In this document: one piece after another, positions 26,078-34,860 of the stretch | How the letters are laid out: each line of letters opens with the position of its first letter | How positions within the stretch are numbered: the first letter of the stretch is position 1 | DNA from: Caulobacteraceae bacterium | Lineage (GTDB): Bacteria; Pseudomonadota; Alphaproteobacteria; Caulobacterales; Caulobacteraceae | Length of the DNA stretch: 64,000 nucleotides | Reading direction: 5' to 3' | NCBI GenBank assembly: GCA_947478785.1 | Contig: CANJXI010000007.1 | Coordinates: 21,748 to 85,747, forward strand | Made by a program: the position numbers and the translations under genes | Notes under the pieces: generated by a model | What the model was told of the DNA's origin: nothing | The model's input: only the letters and a program-made list of their open reading frames with translations | Databases searched by the model: none

Positions 26078-26689
26078 CTAGACCGACACACCTTCGTCCG
26101 GGCCATCAGGCGCGCGCAGGGGCGAGACCTGGCCGAACAGGACATGATCTCGCCAGTCGCCGTTAATTTTCAGATAAGCCTTGGCATATCCCTCCTCGGC
26201 GAAGCCCGCCTTCACGAGCAGCCGGCGGGAGGGCAGGTTGTCGGGAATGCAGGCCGCTTCCAGCCGGTGGAGGCCCAGCGTGCGGAAGGCGAAGTCGCCC
26301 AGCGCGCGGACCGCCGCCAGGGTGTGGCCGTTGCGGGCGAAAGGCTTGCCGCACCAATAGCCTACCGAGCCCGTCTGGGCGACGCCGCGGCGGATGTTGG
26401 ACAGGGTTATGCCGCCGGTCAGGGTGTCGTCGGCGGCCCGCACGACAAAGAACGGATAGGCCGCGCCCACCTCCCGGTCGCGGGCGTAGGCGACCAGTCT
26501 GCGGCGGAACGCCGCGCGGCTGAGATCGTCGGCCGGCCAGGTCGGCTCCCAGGGCTGCAGGAAGGCCCGCGAAACGGCCCGAAGTTCGCGCCATTCCGGA
26601 TAGTCCGCGGCCCTGGGCGGCCGCAGCCGCACGCCGTCGCCATCGACCCGCAGGCCGCTCTCCGGCGCGATCCAGTCCAGCAGGGCCAT
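26078..26689 (-). CDS. GNAT N-acetyltransferase, RimJ/RimL-like
   Basis: Acetyl-CoA-dependent acetyltransferase of 203 residues. The N-terminal VRLRPPRAADYPEWRELRAV is typical of the RimJ/L branch. The later GSVGYWCGKPFARNGHTLAA holds the acetyl-CoA loop, followed by LHRLEAACIPDNLPSRRLLV and KAGFAEEGYAKAYLKINGDW. The family acetylates ribosomal protein N-termini or small amines. The gene lies about 35 bases upstream of the PdeA-like gene on the same strand, so the two may be co-transcribed. Confidence 0.92.
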   Translation of the reverse strand: MALLDWIAPESGLRVDGDGVRLRPPRAADYPEWRELRAVSRAFLQPWEPTWPADDLSRAAFRRRLVAYARDREVGAAYPFFVVRAADDTLTGGITLSNIRRGVAQTGSVGYWCGKPFARNGHTLAAVRALGDFAFRTLGLHRLEAACIPDNLPSRRLLVKAGFAEEGYAKAYLKINGDWRDHVLFGQVSPLRAPDGPDEGVSV

Positions 26690-26774
26690 GGGGGAAAGGT
26701 CGCCGAATCCCGGTGGGCGTCAAGAGTCCCGTGGCGCTTGGCGAAACGGAACGGGAACATGCTATAGGACGGGG

Positions 26775-29366
26775 ATGGCCGACGCCGCGGGTCCCGCGCC
26801 CGATCTCCTGCCGCCCAGGTTCGCCGACTGGTTCGCCGGGCGGGGCTGGAGCCCGCGCGCGCACCAGCTTGCGATGATCGGCGAGGCCCGGGCCGGGCGC
26901 GACGCCCTGCTGATCGCGCCCACCGGCGGGGGCAAGACGCTGGCGGGCTTCCTGCCCAGCCTCATCGAGCTTTCCGAACGGCCGCCGGCCAACACGCCAA
27001 GGGGTCTGCACACACTCTACATCTCGCCGCTGAAGGCGCTGGCCGTGGATGTGGAGCGCAACCTGGGCGCCCCGATCCTGCAGATGGGCCTGCCGGTCGT
27101 GGCGGAGAGCCGGACCGGCGATACGGGGATTTCGCGACGCCAGCGCCAGCGGGTGAAGCCGCCGGACATCCTGCTGACCACCCCCGAGCAGCTGGCGCTG
27201 TTCTGCGCCTGGGAAGGCGCGCGGCTCTATTTCGAGAACGTCGCCTGCGTGATCCTGGACGAGATCCACACCCTGCACGCCTCAAAGCGCGGCGACCTCC
27301 TCGCGCTGGACCTGGCGCGGCTGCAGCGGTTCGCGCCGAACATGCGCCGTGTCGGCCTCTCGGCGACGGTGGACGATCCCGAGGTGATCAAGAATTGGAT
27401 GGCCAGTCACCGCTGCGCGCCCTCCACCACTTCGTGGTCTCCCTCCCCCGTCGGCACGGGGGAGGATTTCAGCACTTCAGATCCTCCCCCGCGTGCGGGG
27501 GAGGGGGACCGCGAAGCGGTGGAGGGGGCGCTGGGTCAAGGCGCCGCGTCCATCGACCTGGTCCGCGGCCCCGCCGGCGCGGAGCCGATCGTCGAGATCC
27601 TGTTGTCGGAGGGGCGCGTGCCGTGGGCGGGGCACACGGCGCAGCACGCCATGGCCGAGGTCTATGAGGTCATCCGCAAGTCGAAGACGGCGCTGATCTT
27701 CGTCAACACACGCTTCCAGGCGGAGTTCGCCTTCCAGGAGCTGTGGAAGCTGAACGACGACAGCCTGCCGATCGCCCTGCACCACGGCAGCCTGGCGCCC
27801 GAACAGCGGCGCAAGGTGGAGGCGGCGATGGCGCGGGGCGAACTGCGGGCCGTGGTCTGCACATCCACCCTCGACCTGGGCATCGACTGGGGCGACGTGG
27901 ACCTGGTGATCCAGCTGGCCAGCCCCAAGGGCGCCTCGCGGATGGTGCAGCGGATCGGCCGGGCCAACCACCGGCTGGACGAGCCTTCCCGCGCGCTCTT
28001 CGTGCCGGCCAACCGCTTCGAGATGCTGGAGTGCCAGGCGGCGCGGGAGGCGATCGCGGAGAACCGGCTGGACGGCGACCCGCCCCGGGTCGGCGCGCTG
28101 GACGTGCTGGCCCAGCACGTCATGGGCTGCGCCTGTTCCGAGCCCTTCGACCTCCTGGCGCTCTACGACGAGGTGCGCTCGGCCGGTCCCTATCGCAACC
28201 TGATCTGGGAGGACTTCGAGCAGGTCGTCGATTTCGTCTCGACCGGCGGCTATGCGCTCAAGAACTACGACAGGTTCCGCCGCATCGTGAAGGGGCCAGA
28301 TGGCCTCTGGAAGGTGCGCAACGCCGAGACGGCCCAGCGCCACCGGATGAACGTGGGCGCGATCATCTCGCCGGCCATGCTGTCGGTCCGCATCGCCATG
28401 CGCGGCGGCCGGGGCGGCCGCAAGATCGGCGAGATCGAGGAAGGCATGCTGGAGATGCTGGAGCCCGGCGAGACCTTCGTGTTCGCCGGCCAGGTCTGGC
28501 GGCTGGTGGGCGTGACCAACCTCGATGTGCTGGTCCAGCCGGCGCCGGCGGCCGACCCGAAGATGCCGTCCTGGGGCGGCTCGAAGTTCGCGCTCTCCAC
28601 CTACCTCGCCAAGCGGGTCCGCCAGCTGATGTACGACCAGGAACACTGGCGGGTGCTGCCCACGGACGTGCGCGAGTGGCTGGAGGCCCAGCGCGACCGC
28701 TCGGTGATCCCCGAGGAGGACGAGATGCTGCTGGAGACCTTCCCCCGGGGGAAGCGGCATTTCATGGTGGTCTATCCGTTCGAGGGCAGGCTGGCGCACA
28801 CCACGCTGGCCATGCTGTTGACCCGGCGGCTGGAGCGGATCGGAGCCGCGCCCCTGGGCTTCGTCTGCAACGACTACGCGATGGCGATCTGGGCGCTCAA
28901 CCCGCTGGACGGCCTCGACTTCGCCGAACTCTTCGACGAGGACATGCTGGGCGACGACCTGGAGGCGTGGCTCGCCGAGAGCTTCATGATGAAGCGCGCC
29001 TTCAAGGGCTGCGCGATCATCGCGGGGCTGATCGAGCGGCGCTTCCCGGGCCAGCAGCAGAAATCGGGGCGCCAGATCACCTTCTCGACCGACCTCATCT
29101 ACGACGTGCTGCGCCGCCACCAGCCGGACCACCTCTTGCTGCGCTGCGCGCGCGACGATGCGGCGACCGGCCTGATCGACGTGGCGCGGCTGGGGCAGAT
29201 GCTGGCGCGCGTCCGGGGGCGGATCCGGCACGCGCCGCTGGAGCACCTGTCGCCGTTCTCGGTGCCGATCCTGCTGGAGATCGGCAAGGAGCGCTCACCG
29301 GGCCAGGCCGGCGAGATGATCCTGCGCGAGGCCGCCGAGGACCTGATCGCCGAGGCCATGCAGTGA
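26775..29366 (+). CDS. Ligase-associated DEXH-box helicase, Lhr-like
   Basis: DNA repair helicase of 863 residues. Walker A APTGGGKT is at 48-55, DEIH at 162-165 and SAT at 196-198. The second RecA domain has TLDLGIDWGDVDLVIQL and MVQRIGRANHR, and the Lhr-type winged-helix and C-terminal regions follow. Residues about 213-253 are foreign to the family: a Pro/Gly/Ser-rich insert encoded by the inverted-repeat element at 27417-27531, which keeps the frame. Family proteins normally pass from SATVDDP through about ten residues to a stretch like ASIDLVRG. The pdeM gene overlaps its stop. Repair ligase and exonuclease partners are not in the window. Confidence 0.93.
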   Translation: MADAAGPAPDLLPPRFADWFAGRGWSPRAHQLAMIGEARAGRDALLIAPTGGGKTLAGFLPSLIELSERPPANTPRGLHTLYISPLKALAVDVERNLGAPILQMGLPVVAESRTGDTGISRRQRQRVKPPDILLTTPEQLALFCAWEGARLYFENVACVILDEIHTLHASKRGDLLALDLARLQRFAPNMRRVGLSATVDDPEVIKNWMASHRCAPSTTSWSPSPVGTGEDFSTSDPPPRAGEGDREAVEGALGQGAASIDLVRGPAGAEPIVEILLSEGRVPWAGHTAQHAMAEVYEVIRKSKTALIFVNTRFQAEFAFQELWKLNDDSLPIALHHGSLAPEQRRKVEAAMARGELRAVVCTSTLDLGIDWGDVDLVIQLASPKGASRMVQRIGRANHRLDEPSRALFVPANRFEMLECQAAREAIAENRLDGDPPRVGALDVLAQHVMGCACSEPFDLLALYDEVRSAGPYRNLIWEDFEQVVDFVSTGGYALKNYDRFRRIVKGPDGLWKVRNAETAQRHRMNVGAIISPAMLSVRIAMRGGRGGRKIGEIEEGMLEMLEPGETFVFAGQVWRLVGVTNLDVLVQPAPAADPKMPSWGGSKFALSTYLAKRVRQLMYDQEHWRVLPTDVREWLEAQRDRSVIPEEDEMLLETFPRGKRHFMVVYPFEGRLAHTTLAMLLTRRLERIGAAPLGFVCNDYAMAIWALNPLDGLDFAELFDEDMLGDDLEAWLAESFMMKRAFKGCAIIAGLIERRFPGQQQKSGRQITFSTDLIYDVLRRHQPDHLLLRCARDDAATGLIDVARLGQMLARVRGRIRHAPLEHLSPFSVPILLEIGKERSPGQAGEMILREAAEDLIAEAMQ
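27417..27531. repeat. Inverted-repeat element inserted in the helicase gene
   Basis: Two arms of about 51 bases (27417-27467 and 27481-27531) are near-perfect inverted copies around a 13-base spacer. Each arm itself folds: CCACCACTTCGTGGT is one hairpin and CCTCCCCC paired with GGGGGAGG another. Elements of this style (runs of CTCCCCC and GGGGGAG with GAAGCGGTGG) are abundant between genes in Caulobacter-type genomes. Here it is read through in frame inside the helicase, adding about 40 residues. Confidence 0.88.
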
Positions 29367-30094
29367 GCGGGATCGCGGCCGCCGCCTTCACCTACGCCTT
29401 CGCCCAGAGCGGGTGCGGCTCGCTGCGCACCCGGCTGATGGCGGCCGAGGTGCTGCTGCGGCCGTCCGGCGCCCTATGGCTCGAGGCCGAGGGGGCGCTG
29501 GTGGTGGCCGACCTGCACCTGGAGAAGGGCTCGGCCTACGCCGCGCGCGGCCAGATGCTGCCGCCCTACGACACCCGCGACACCCTGCGACGGCTGGCCG
29601 CCGAGGTGGAGGCGCTTGCGCCGCGCGTCGTGATCCTGCTGGGCGACACCTTCCACGACCGCCGTTCCGAGAGCCGGCTGGCGGCCGATGACGCGGATCG
29701 GCTGCGGGCGCTGGCCTGTGGCCGGACCCTCATCTGGGTGATCGGCAACCATGACGCGGACGGACCCAAGGCGCTGCCCGGGGAGCGCGCCGAGGCCTTG
29801 TCGCTGGGCGGCCTCACCTTCCGCCACGAGCCCCGGGCGGGGCTCCAGCCCGGAGAGGTGGCGGGCCACCTGCATCCCGCCGCCCTGGTCCGCGCCTCGC
29901 GCGGAAGCGTGCGTCGGCGCTGCTTCGTCACCGACGCCGAGCGCGCCATCCTGCCCGCCTTCGGCGCCTACGCCGGCGGCCTGAACGTGCGCGACGCGGC
30001 TTTCGCCGGCCTCTTCGCGCGCCCGCCCCTGGCCGGCGCCCTGGGCGCCGGCCGCGTGCATGCGGTCGGCTGGCGGTCTCTGGCGGGCGACTGA
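29363..30094 (+). CDS. pdeM: Ligase-associated DNA damage response endonuclease PdeM
   Basis: Metallophosphoesterase that works with the Lhr-like helicase in DNA repair. Metal-binding motifs are VVADLHLEKGSAYAARG, VILLGDTFHDR and VIGNHDADGP, with a late GEVAGHLHPAAL. The GTG start at 29363 overlaps the helicase stop (GTGA), showing translational coupling. A later ATG at 29438 is possible, but would cut into the first conserved strand. The length of 243 residues is normal. Confidence 0.9.
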   Translation: MSGIAAAAFTYAFAQSGCGSLRTRLMAAEVLLRPSGALWLEAEGALVVADLHLEKGSAYAARGQMLPPYDTRDTLRRLAAEVEALAPRVVILLGDTFHDRRSESRLAADDADRLRALACGRTLIWVIGNHDADGPKALPGERAEALSLGGLTFRHEPRAGLQPGEVAGHLHPAALVRASRGSVRRRCFVTDAERAILPAFGAYAGGLNVRDAAFAGLFARPPLAGALGAGRVHAVGWRSLAGD

Positions 30095-30110
30095 GCCCGA
30101 TCGGGGCCGG

Positions 30111-30683
30111 CTATTTGCAGGCGGTCTTGTTGGCGTTGCCCGCCTTCGAGCAGTCGTAGTGCACGATCTTGCCGGTCTTGGTGGTCCACTCGACCGTACG
30201 CCCGGGCTGGCCTTGCGCGACGGCGGGGCGGCCCATGGCCGACGCGGAGGCGGCGACGGCGGGACGCGGCGTGGCGGGCGGCGCCGGACGCGCGACAGGC
30301 GCGACGGCGGCCATCGGCTTGGCCGGCGGAGCCTTGGCCGCCGCCACCGGGGGCGCCATGGGCGATTTCGCCATGGCGGCCGGCGCCGCGCCCTTGCAGG
30401 CCGCCTTGTTGGCGTTACCAGCCTTGGAGCAGTCGTAGTTCATCGGCTTGGCCGGCTTGGCCGGGGTCGCGGCGGCCATGGGCTTGGCCGGCGGGGCCAT
30501 CGGCGGCTTGGCCGGGGTGGCCGCCGGGGCCTTGGCGGCCGACGCCGCGCCCTTGCAGGCCGCCTTGTTGGCGTTGCCGGCCTTGGAGCAGTCGTAGGTC
30601 CGATCCGCGGCGGCGGAGGCGCCCGTCGCCGCGAGCAGCAACGGCGCGCACATCAACAGGGCCAGTCCAAATCTTGCCTTCAT
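30111..30683 (-). CDS. Secreted protein with three two-cysteine repeats
   Basis: An exported protein with signal peptide MKARFGLALLMCAPLLLAAT ending GASA. The mature protein has three copies of YDCSKAGNANKxACK: near residue 30, near residue 83, and at the extreme C-terminus (YDCSKAGNANKTACK). Ala/Pro/Lys linkers of about 35-90 residues separate them. Each copy has two cysteines ten residues apart, probably one disulfide each. I do not recognise a characterised family. AGGAG lies upstream of the ATG. It may bind a cell-wall or surface ligand; this is inference only. Confidence 0.82.
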   Translation of the reverse strand: MKARFGLALLMCAPLLLAATGASAAADRTYDCSKAGNANKAACKGAASAAKAPAATPAKPPMAPPAKPMAAATPAKPAKPMNYDCSKAGNANKAACKGAAPAAMAKSPMAPPVAAAKAPPAKPMAAVAPVARPAPPATPRPAVAASASAMGRPAVAQGQPGRTVEWTTKTGKIVHYDCSKAGNANKTACK

Positions 30684-30720
30684 GGTCGATCTCCTGAGAA
30701 TTCAAACAGCTTGCCGGCGA

Positions 30721-31125
30721 TCAGTCCTTGCGGCCGAACAGTCCCCTGGCCAGACCGAACGCCTCGTCGACGACCGAGCCGTCCTTGTTGGCGTCGAGAC
30801 CGGAGAGCAGTCCGCCCAGCGGCGAGCCCTGCATGGCGCCCATCAGGCCCGCCAGGGCGCCCTGGACGCCTTCGTTGGCGTTGTCGGCATGACCTTGCAG
30901 CAGGCCCATGACGCTGGGCAGGAACTGCTGGACCTGGGCGGGATCGACGCCTGCCTTGGCCGCCACGCCGGCGACCAGGCTCTCCATGGGCTCCCCCGCG
31001 GCGAGGTGCTGGAGCACGCCCTGCAGCGTCGCCTGGGCCTGATCGGGCGAGACGCCGAGCTTGGCCGCGACCTCCTGGAGCGCCGGACTCGCGCCGATGC
31101 CGGCGGCTATCTCTCGAACATCCAT
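30721..31125 (-). CDS. Hypothetical helical protein with C-terminal EF-hand-like motif
   Basis: A 134-residue soluble protein. The first 100 residues are helical (ALQEVAAKLGVSPDQAQATL, then GVAAKAGVDPAQVQQFLPSV), resembling DUF937/DUF2780-type proteins. The end carries LDANKDGSVVDEAFGL, matching an EF-hand calcium loop DxNxDGxVxxE. TAGGAGGA precedes the ATG. The secreted repeat protein gene follows 37 bases downstream on the same strand. The function is unknown; calcium binding is plausible from the loop. Confidence 0.78.
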   Translation of the reverse strand: MDVREIAAGIGASPALQEVAAKLGVSPDQAQATLQGVLQHLAAGEPMESLVAGVAAKAGVDPAQVQQFLPSVMGLLQGHADNANEGVQGALAGLMGAMQGSPLGGLLSGLDANKDGSVVDEAFGLARGLFGRKD

Positions 31126-31212
31126 GGAGTCCTCCTACGGAGTAGGACGACACCGAGCGACAAGGCCCTCAATCGCGCTATCCATTGGGATGGCGCGCGG
31201 CCGGGCGCGGGC

Positions 31213-31713
31213 CTACTGGACCACCACCGGCATCATGTGCGAGGCGCGCATCGCCTGGTCGAGGCAGATCGCCAGCGAGACGCAGGCCGAGCCGGTGAGC
31301 ACGGTGGAGAGCTTCGGATAGCGCGCGGGGACGTCGGGTGCGTTGTGGTCGAACAGCCACTGAAAGATGAACGCCGCGATGCAGCCGCCGATGATCCAGG
31401 GATCGGCGATGCGGTGATGGGCAAGCAGCATCGACCAGGCGACGACGGGCGAGATGATCGAGATCACCAGCCGGGTCCAGCGCGGGTGGCCGGTGGCGGT
31501 CTCCAGCCCCCAGCGCGCGCCGCCCAGGAAGGCCAACACCACGGCCGACCAGTTGATGATCACCGACAAGGCCGGTTGCGCGATCTCGTGGGAGCCCCAG
31601 CCATAGGCCAGGGCGGCGGTCGGGAACGGGGCCAGGGCCACGAAGGCGATGACCCACAGCGGGCCGGGCACGGCCTCGTAGGCGGCCTTGGCCTTGGCGT
31701 TGTCTCGCACCAT
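31213..31713 (-). CDS. DUF3429 membrane protein
   Basis: An inner-membrane protein of 166 residues with four to five helices (GPLWVIAFVALAPFPTAALA, IINWSAVVLAFLGGARWGLE, ISPVVAWSMLLAHHRIA, IIGGCIAAFIFQWLFDHN). The motif FLGGARWGLE, followed by PRYPKLS-like residues, is characteristic of DUF3429. No function is known for the family. It stands about 90 bases upstream of the EF-hand-like gene. Confidence 0.88.
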   Translation of the reverse strand: MVRDNAKAKAAYEAVPGPLWVIAFVALAPFPTAALAYGWGSHEIAQPALSVIINWSAVVLAFLGGARWGLETATGHPRWTRLVISIISPVVAWSMLLAHHRIADPWIIGGCIAAFIFQWLFDHNAPDVPARYPKLSTVLTGSACVSLAICLDQAMRASHMMPVVVQ

Positions 31714-32337
31714 TCAGTCTCTCCGGAACGCCGAGGAGGCCGCCCAGCCGGCCGCCAGCGCGAACGCCGTCGCAGCCAGACCATGGGACCATGACCTGCG
31801 ATGCGCCCAAAGGTAAAGCATAGGTTCGGCCACAGCTGGAGCGGCGCGTTCACGCTCGTCGCGGCGCAGGGGCATCGATCTTCATCCTTCAGGCCTCGCT
31901 TCCGCCAGACCCGGCCGGCTCAGCGCGTGAAGACGGAGAGCCGCGAAGCGGTGGCGGGATCCAGGGTTCCGGTCGCCGCCAGGCCCTGGTCGCGCTGATA
32001 GGCGGCCACCGCCAGCTTCAGGTCCCGCGACGCCGCGCCGTCGGCGGCGCCCTTGTAGTAGCCCAGGCGGCCGAGGATCTTCTGGGCCTGGGCCAGCGCT
32101 GGGCCCGAGGCCAGGCTGGCCATCTTCGGCTGGCCGGAGGCCGGCTGGAAGTCGGCCGCGGCGCGCTCGGCGGCGGCGAGCTGGACCGTGGTGAGCTGGC
32201 CTTCCAGGTCGACGGCGGCGGCGCGGGCGGCGGTGTCGCCGGCGTTGGCGGCGATGGAGAACCACTTGTAGGCCTCGGCCAGGTCGCGTGGCACGCCGGA
32301 GCCGGCCTGATAGAGCTGTCCAAGGTTGAACTGCGAA

Positions 32338-32346
32338 TCCACCAGC
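32338..32346 (-). other. podJ: Frame break 2 in podJ (one base missing)
   Basis: The Sel1 frame RKAASAGW ends here, and the frame VDSQFNLGQLYQAG continues one base off. An added base in GGGCTGGTGGATTC would give SAGLVDSQFNLG and restore the original reading frame. Confidence 0.75.
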
Positions 32347-32867
32347 CCGCGCTCGCGGCCTTGCGGAACCAGCGGGCGGCGGCGGCGGAGTCCTGCGCCC
32401 CGCCCTCGCCGTGGAAGGCGTAGAGCGCCAGGTTATGCATGGCCGAGGGATCGCCCGCGTCGGCGGCGCGCTGGGTCCAGGCCCGGGCTTCCTTGAGGTT
32501 CACCGCGACCCCGGCCTGACCCTTCTCGTAGAGCCGGGCGAGGGAGAGCTGGGCGGGCGCGTGGCCGGCCTCGGCGATGGCCTTCAGTCTGGCGAGCGCG
32601 CCGGGCTCGCCTTGGGCGACGGCGCGCAGGGTGGTGACATAGGCCTGGGCGGTGGCGTCTACGACGGCGGGCGCGGCGGCCGGCGGAGCAATGTCTGCGA
32701 CCGACGCCTCGCCCGGCAGGGGCGAGACCGGGCCGATCGGCTGCGGGGCGAGCGCCAGGGCGGCGCGCGGGGTGAAGTCGAGGGGGGCGGCGGCCGGGGC
32801 GGCGGGCCGTGCGCCGGGACCTTCCAGCAGGACGACGCCGGCCGCGCCGACGCTCAGGAAGGCCGCG

Positions 32868-32873
32868 CCCCCC
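32868..32873 (-). other. podJ: Frame break 1 in podJ (run of six G on minus strand)
   Basis: Reading GTC GCC GGG GGG CGC leaves the frame, while five G would give GTC GCC GGG GGC GCG GCC and continue the membrane helix AAFLSVGAAGVVLL. It is a homopolymer, the typical place for a sequencing error or slipped-strand variation. Confidence 0.8.
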
Positions 32874-34695
32874 GGCGACCATCAGCGCGGTCTGCCAGGT
32901 GGATTGCGGGCGGCTGGGCTTGCGCGCGCCGAACAGGCGGCCGCCGGCCGCGCGGGCCCGGGGCTCGTCCGCGCTGACGGTCTCGGGCCGGGCCGCGCCG
33001 GCCGAGGCCCGCGCCGCGGCGCGGGCGCGCTCGATGACGTCGCGCGTGGAGAGCTGGGCGGACTCGGGACGGGCGCCCTCGGGCGGCTCGACGAGGTCTT
33101 CCTCGCTGGTCTCGGAGATCGGGGCGAACCCATCGGCGGCGGCGAAATCTTCTTCGCCGAACGACGGGTTGCCGGGATCCAACGCCGGCTGGCTGACCGG
33201 CTCGGCGCGGGAGAACAGCTCCGGGCCGAAGACGGCGGTGGCCTCGGGGCGATCCACCTGCGGCGCGGCGTCCTCGTCGCGCGCCTCGGGGGGACCGCGC
33301 GCGTCGACCGTCGCCCGCGCCGTCTCAAGGAGGCGCATGGTGCGCTCCTCGCTCTGGCGGATGCGTTCGGCCAGGTCGCCGGAGGCGCGCTCGTGGCGCT
33401 GCTCGATCCGTTCGGTGACCCGGGCGACCTGTTCGCCGACGTCGTCGATGGCCTGGGCGGCGCGGCGTTCGGACTGGATGATCCGGTCGGTGAGCCGCTC
33501 GGTGATGCGGCCGATCTCCGTGCCCAGGCGCTCCAGCGCCTCGGCGTGCAACTGGTCAACGCGGCCAAGGCGGCTCTCGACGGCGCCGGCGATGCGGGCG
33601 ATCTCGCCGCCCACCTGCTCGATGGCCTCGGCGCTGCGCTGCTCGGCGCTCTGCACGCGGCGGCTGAGGGTCTCGGCCATGGCCAGGACCTCGCGGCCCA
33701 TGGCCTCGATGGCATGGGCGGAACGCTGCTCGACGCCGCCGATCTGGTCGGCCATGGCGCCCAGGCGGGCTTCCACCTGGCCGGCGCCGGACGTGGCGAC
33801 GCGGGCCAGAATCTCCTCGCGGGCGTCCTCGACGCGCTGGGTGAGCTGGTCGGCGAGGGCCGCCAGGCGCTGCTCGATATCGCCCCGCGAGCCGTCCTCG
33901 ACGGAGGCCAGGCGCTGGTCGAGCTTGCCCAAGGTGCCGCGCAGGCTTTCCAGGGCGCCGGTGGTGCGGGCCTCGGCCTGGGCCAGGCGCTGGCCCAGCC
34001 GGTCGGCCACGGCCTCGATGAGCACGTCCGGATCGCCGCCGCCGCGGGCGAGCCGCGACTCGAATTCGTCCAACGCCGCGCGGGTGGCGCGCTCGCCCTC
34101 GTAGAGGTCGCTGGCGACGCGGGTGACGGACTGTTCCAGAACCTTCAGCGCCTCGGCGGAGCGGGGCCCGGAGGTCTCGGCCTCCATGCGGCGCAGGCGA
34201 TCGGCTACCCGGGCCTGCTCGGCGTCGAAACGTTCGGCGGCCGTGTCATAGCGGGCGGCGACGGCCATGTGCTCGCGCTCGGCGGCCTCGATCCGCGCCA
34301 TGGCGTGGCGCACGGAGTGCTCGACGCCGGAGATCGCCAGCCCCGTGCGGGTCTCGGACGCCTCGATGCGGTCCGTCAGACGCTCCAGCGCCTGGGTCAC
34401 CCGGCCCACGTCGTCGACGCGGCCATGGGCGGCGAGGCCTTGGCCGGCGGCTGTCGGGGTCGCGGCGACTTGCGGCAGGGAACTGGACATCGCGTATCGT
34501 GGCGTCGCGAACACCCCGCGATACGGCGTGGCGGCCGGGAACGGCGGCTCCAGCTCATCGACCGGATCGTCTTCGAGGATAACCCGGTTAAGCCACTCGC
34601 CGAGAGTCATTCCCGCACGACGGGCAAGCTCCTTGGCGACCTCACGGGCCTTCGGGTCTATCCCCTTGACGCTCCACGGCGCCCCCGCACTCATC

Positions 34696-34700
34696 GAATC
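34696..34700. promoter_or_regulatory. GANTC (CcrM) site at podJ start
   Basis: GAATC lies one base upstream of the podJ ATG. In Caulobacter, podJ is among the genes controlled by GcrA and CcrM methylation, so the site is plausibly functional; a single GANTC is also expected by chance every few hundred bases. Confidence 0.45.
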
Positions 34701-34860
34701 GGTCTCTCAAGCTTGAAAACGGTAGCACCGTCAATTGGGGTGTAAACGCACCACGACCACCAGATATAGCGTGTGGCGTCCTGGCCTGTGGATAGTCTGA
34801 CCGATAGCGGTAAAGGCTCTCCTTCCGTTTCGCGGAAGGGCCTGCGATATCCGGTCGCAG

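Larger units (their letters stand above)
31920..34694 (-). pseudogene. podJ: Polar localization factor PodJ homologue with two frame breaks
   Basis: The product would be about 924 residues. The start MSAGAPWSVKGIDPKAREVA, then MTLGEWLNRVILED, matches PodJ N-termini. A long coiled coil follows (repeated ALDEFESRLARGGGDP- and EQRSAEAIEQVGGEI-like units to about residue 500), then an acidic linker, one membrane helix (TALMVAGG, then AAFLSVGAAGVVLLEG), Sel1 repeats (QLSLARLYEKGQAG, FNLGQLYQAGSGVP) and a peptidoglycan-binding domain at the end. Two indels disrupt it. An extra G in a run of six at 32868-32873 puts translation out of frame and ends it at 32433 after 753 residues. A missing base near 32343 restores the first frame. 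Both could be sequencing errors. A GAATC site lies just before the ATG. Confidence 0.85.

Noticed and set aside
24333..26081. Rightward 582-codon frame over the PdeA-like gene
   Set aside because: Shadow of the leftward gene, which has GEDEF and EAL motifs; high-GC third positions keep the antisense frame open.
27417..27531. CRISPR array in the helicase gene
   Set aside because: Only two arms, in inverted rather than direct orientation, with a single spacer; no cas genes.
31920..34694. Programmed frameshifting in podJ
   Set aside because: There is no slippery heptamer with a downstream pseudoknot that I can see, and the second break needs the opposite shift; error or mutation is simpler.
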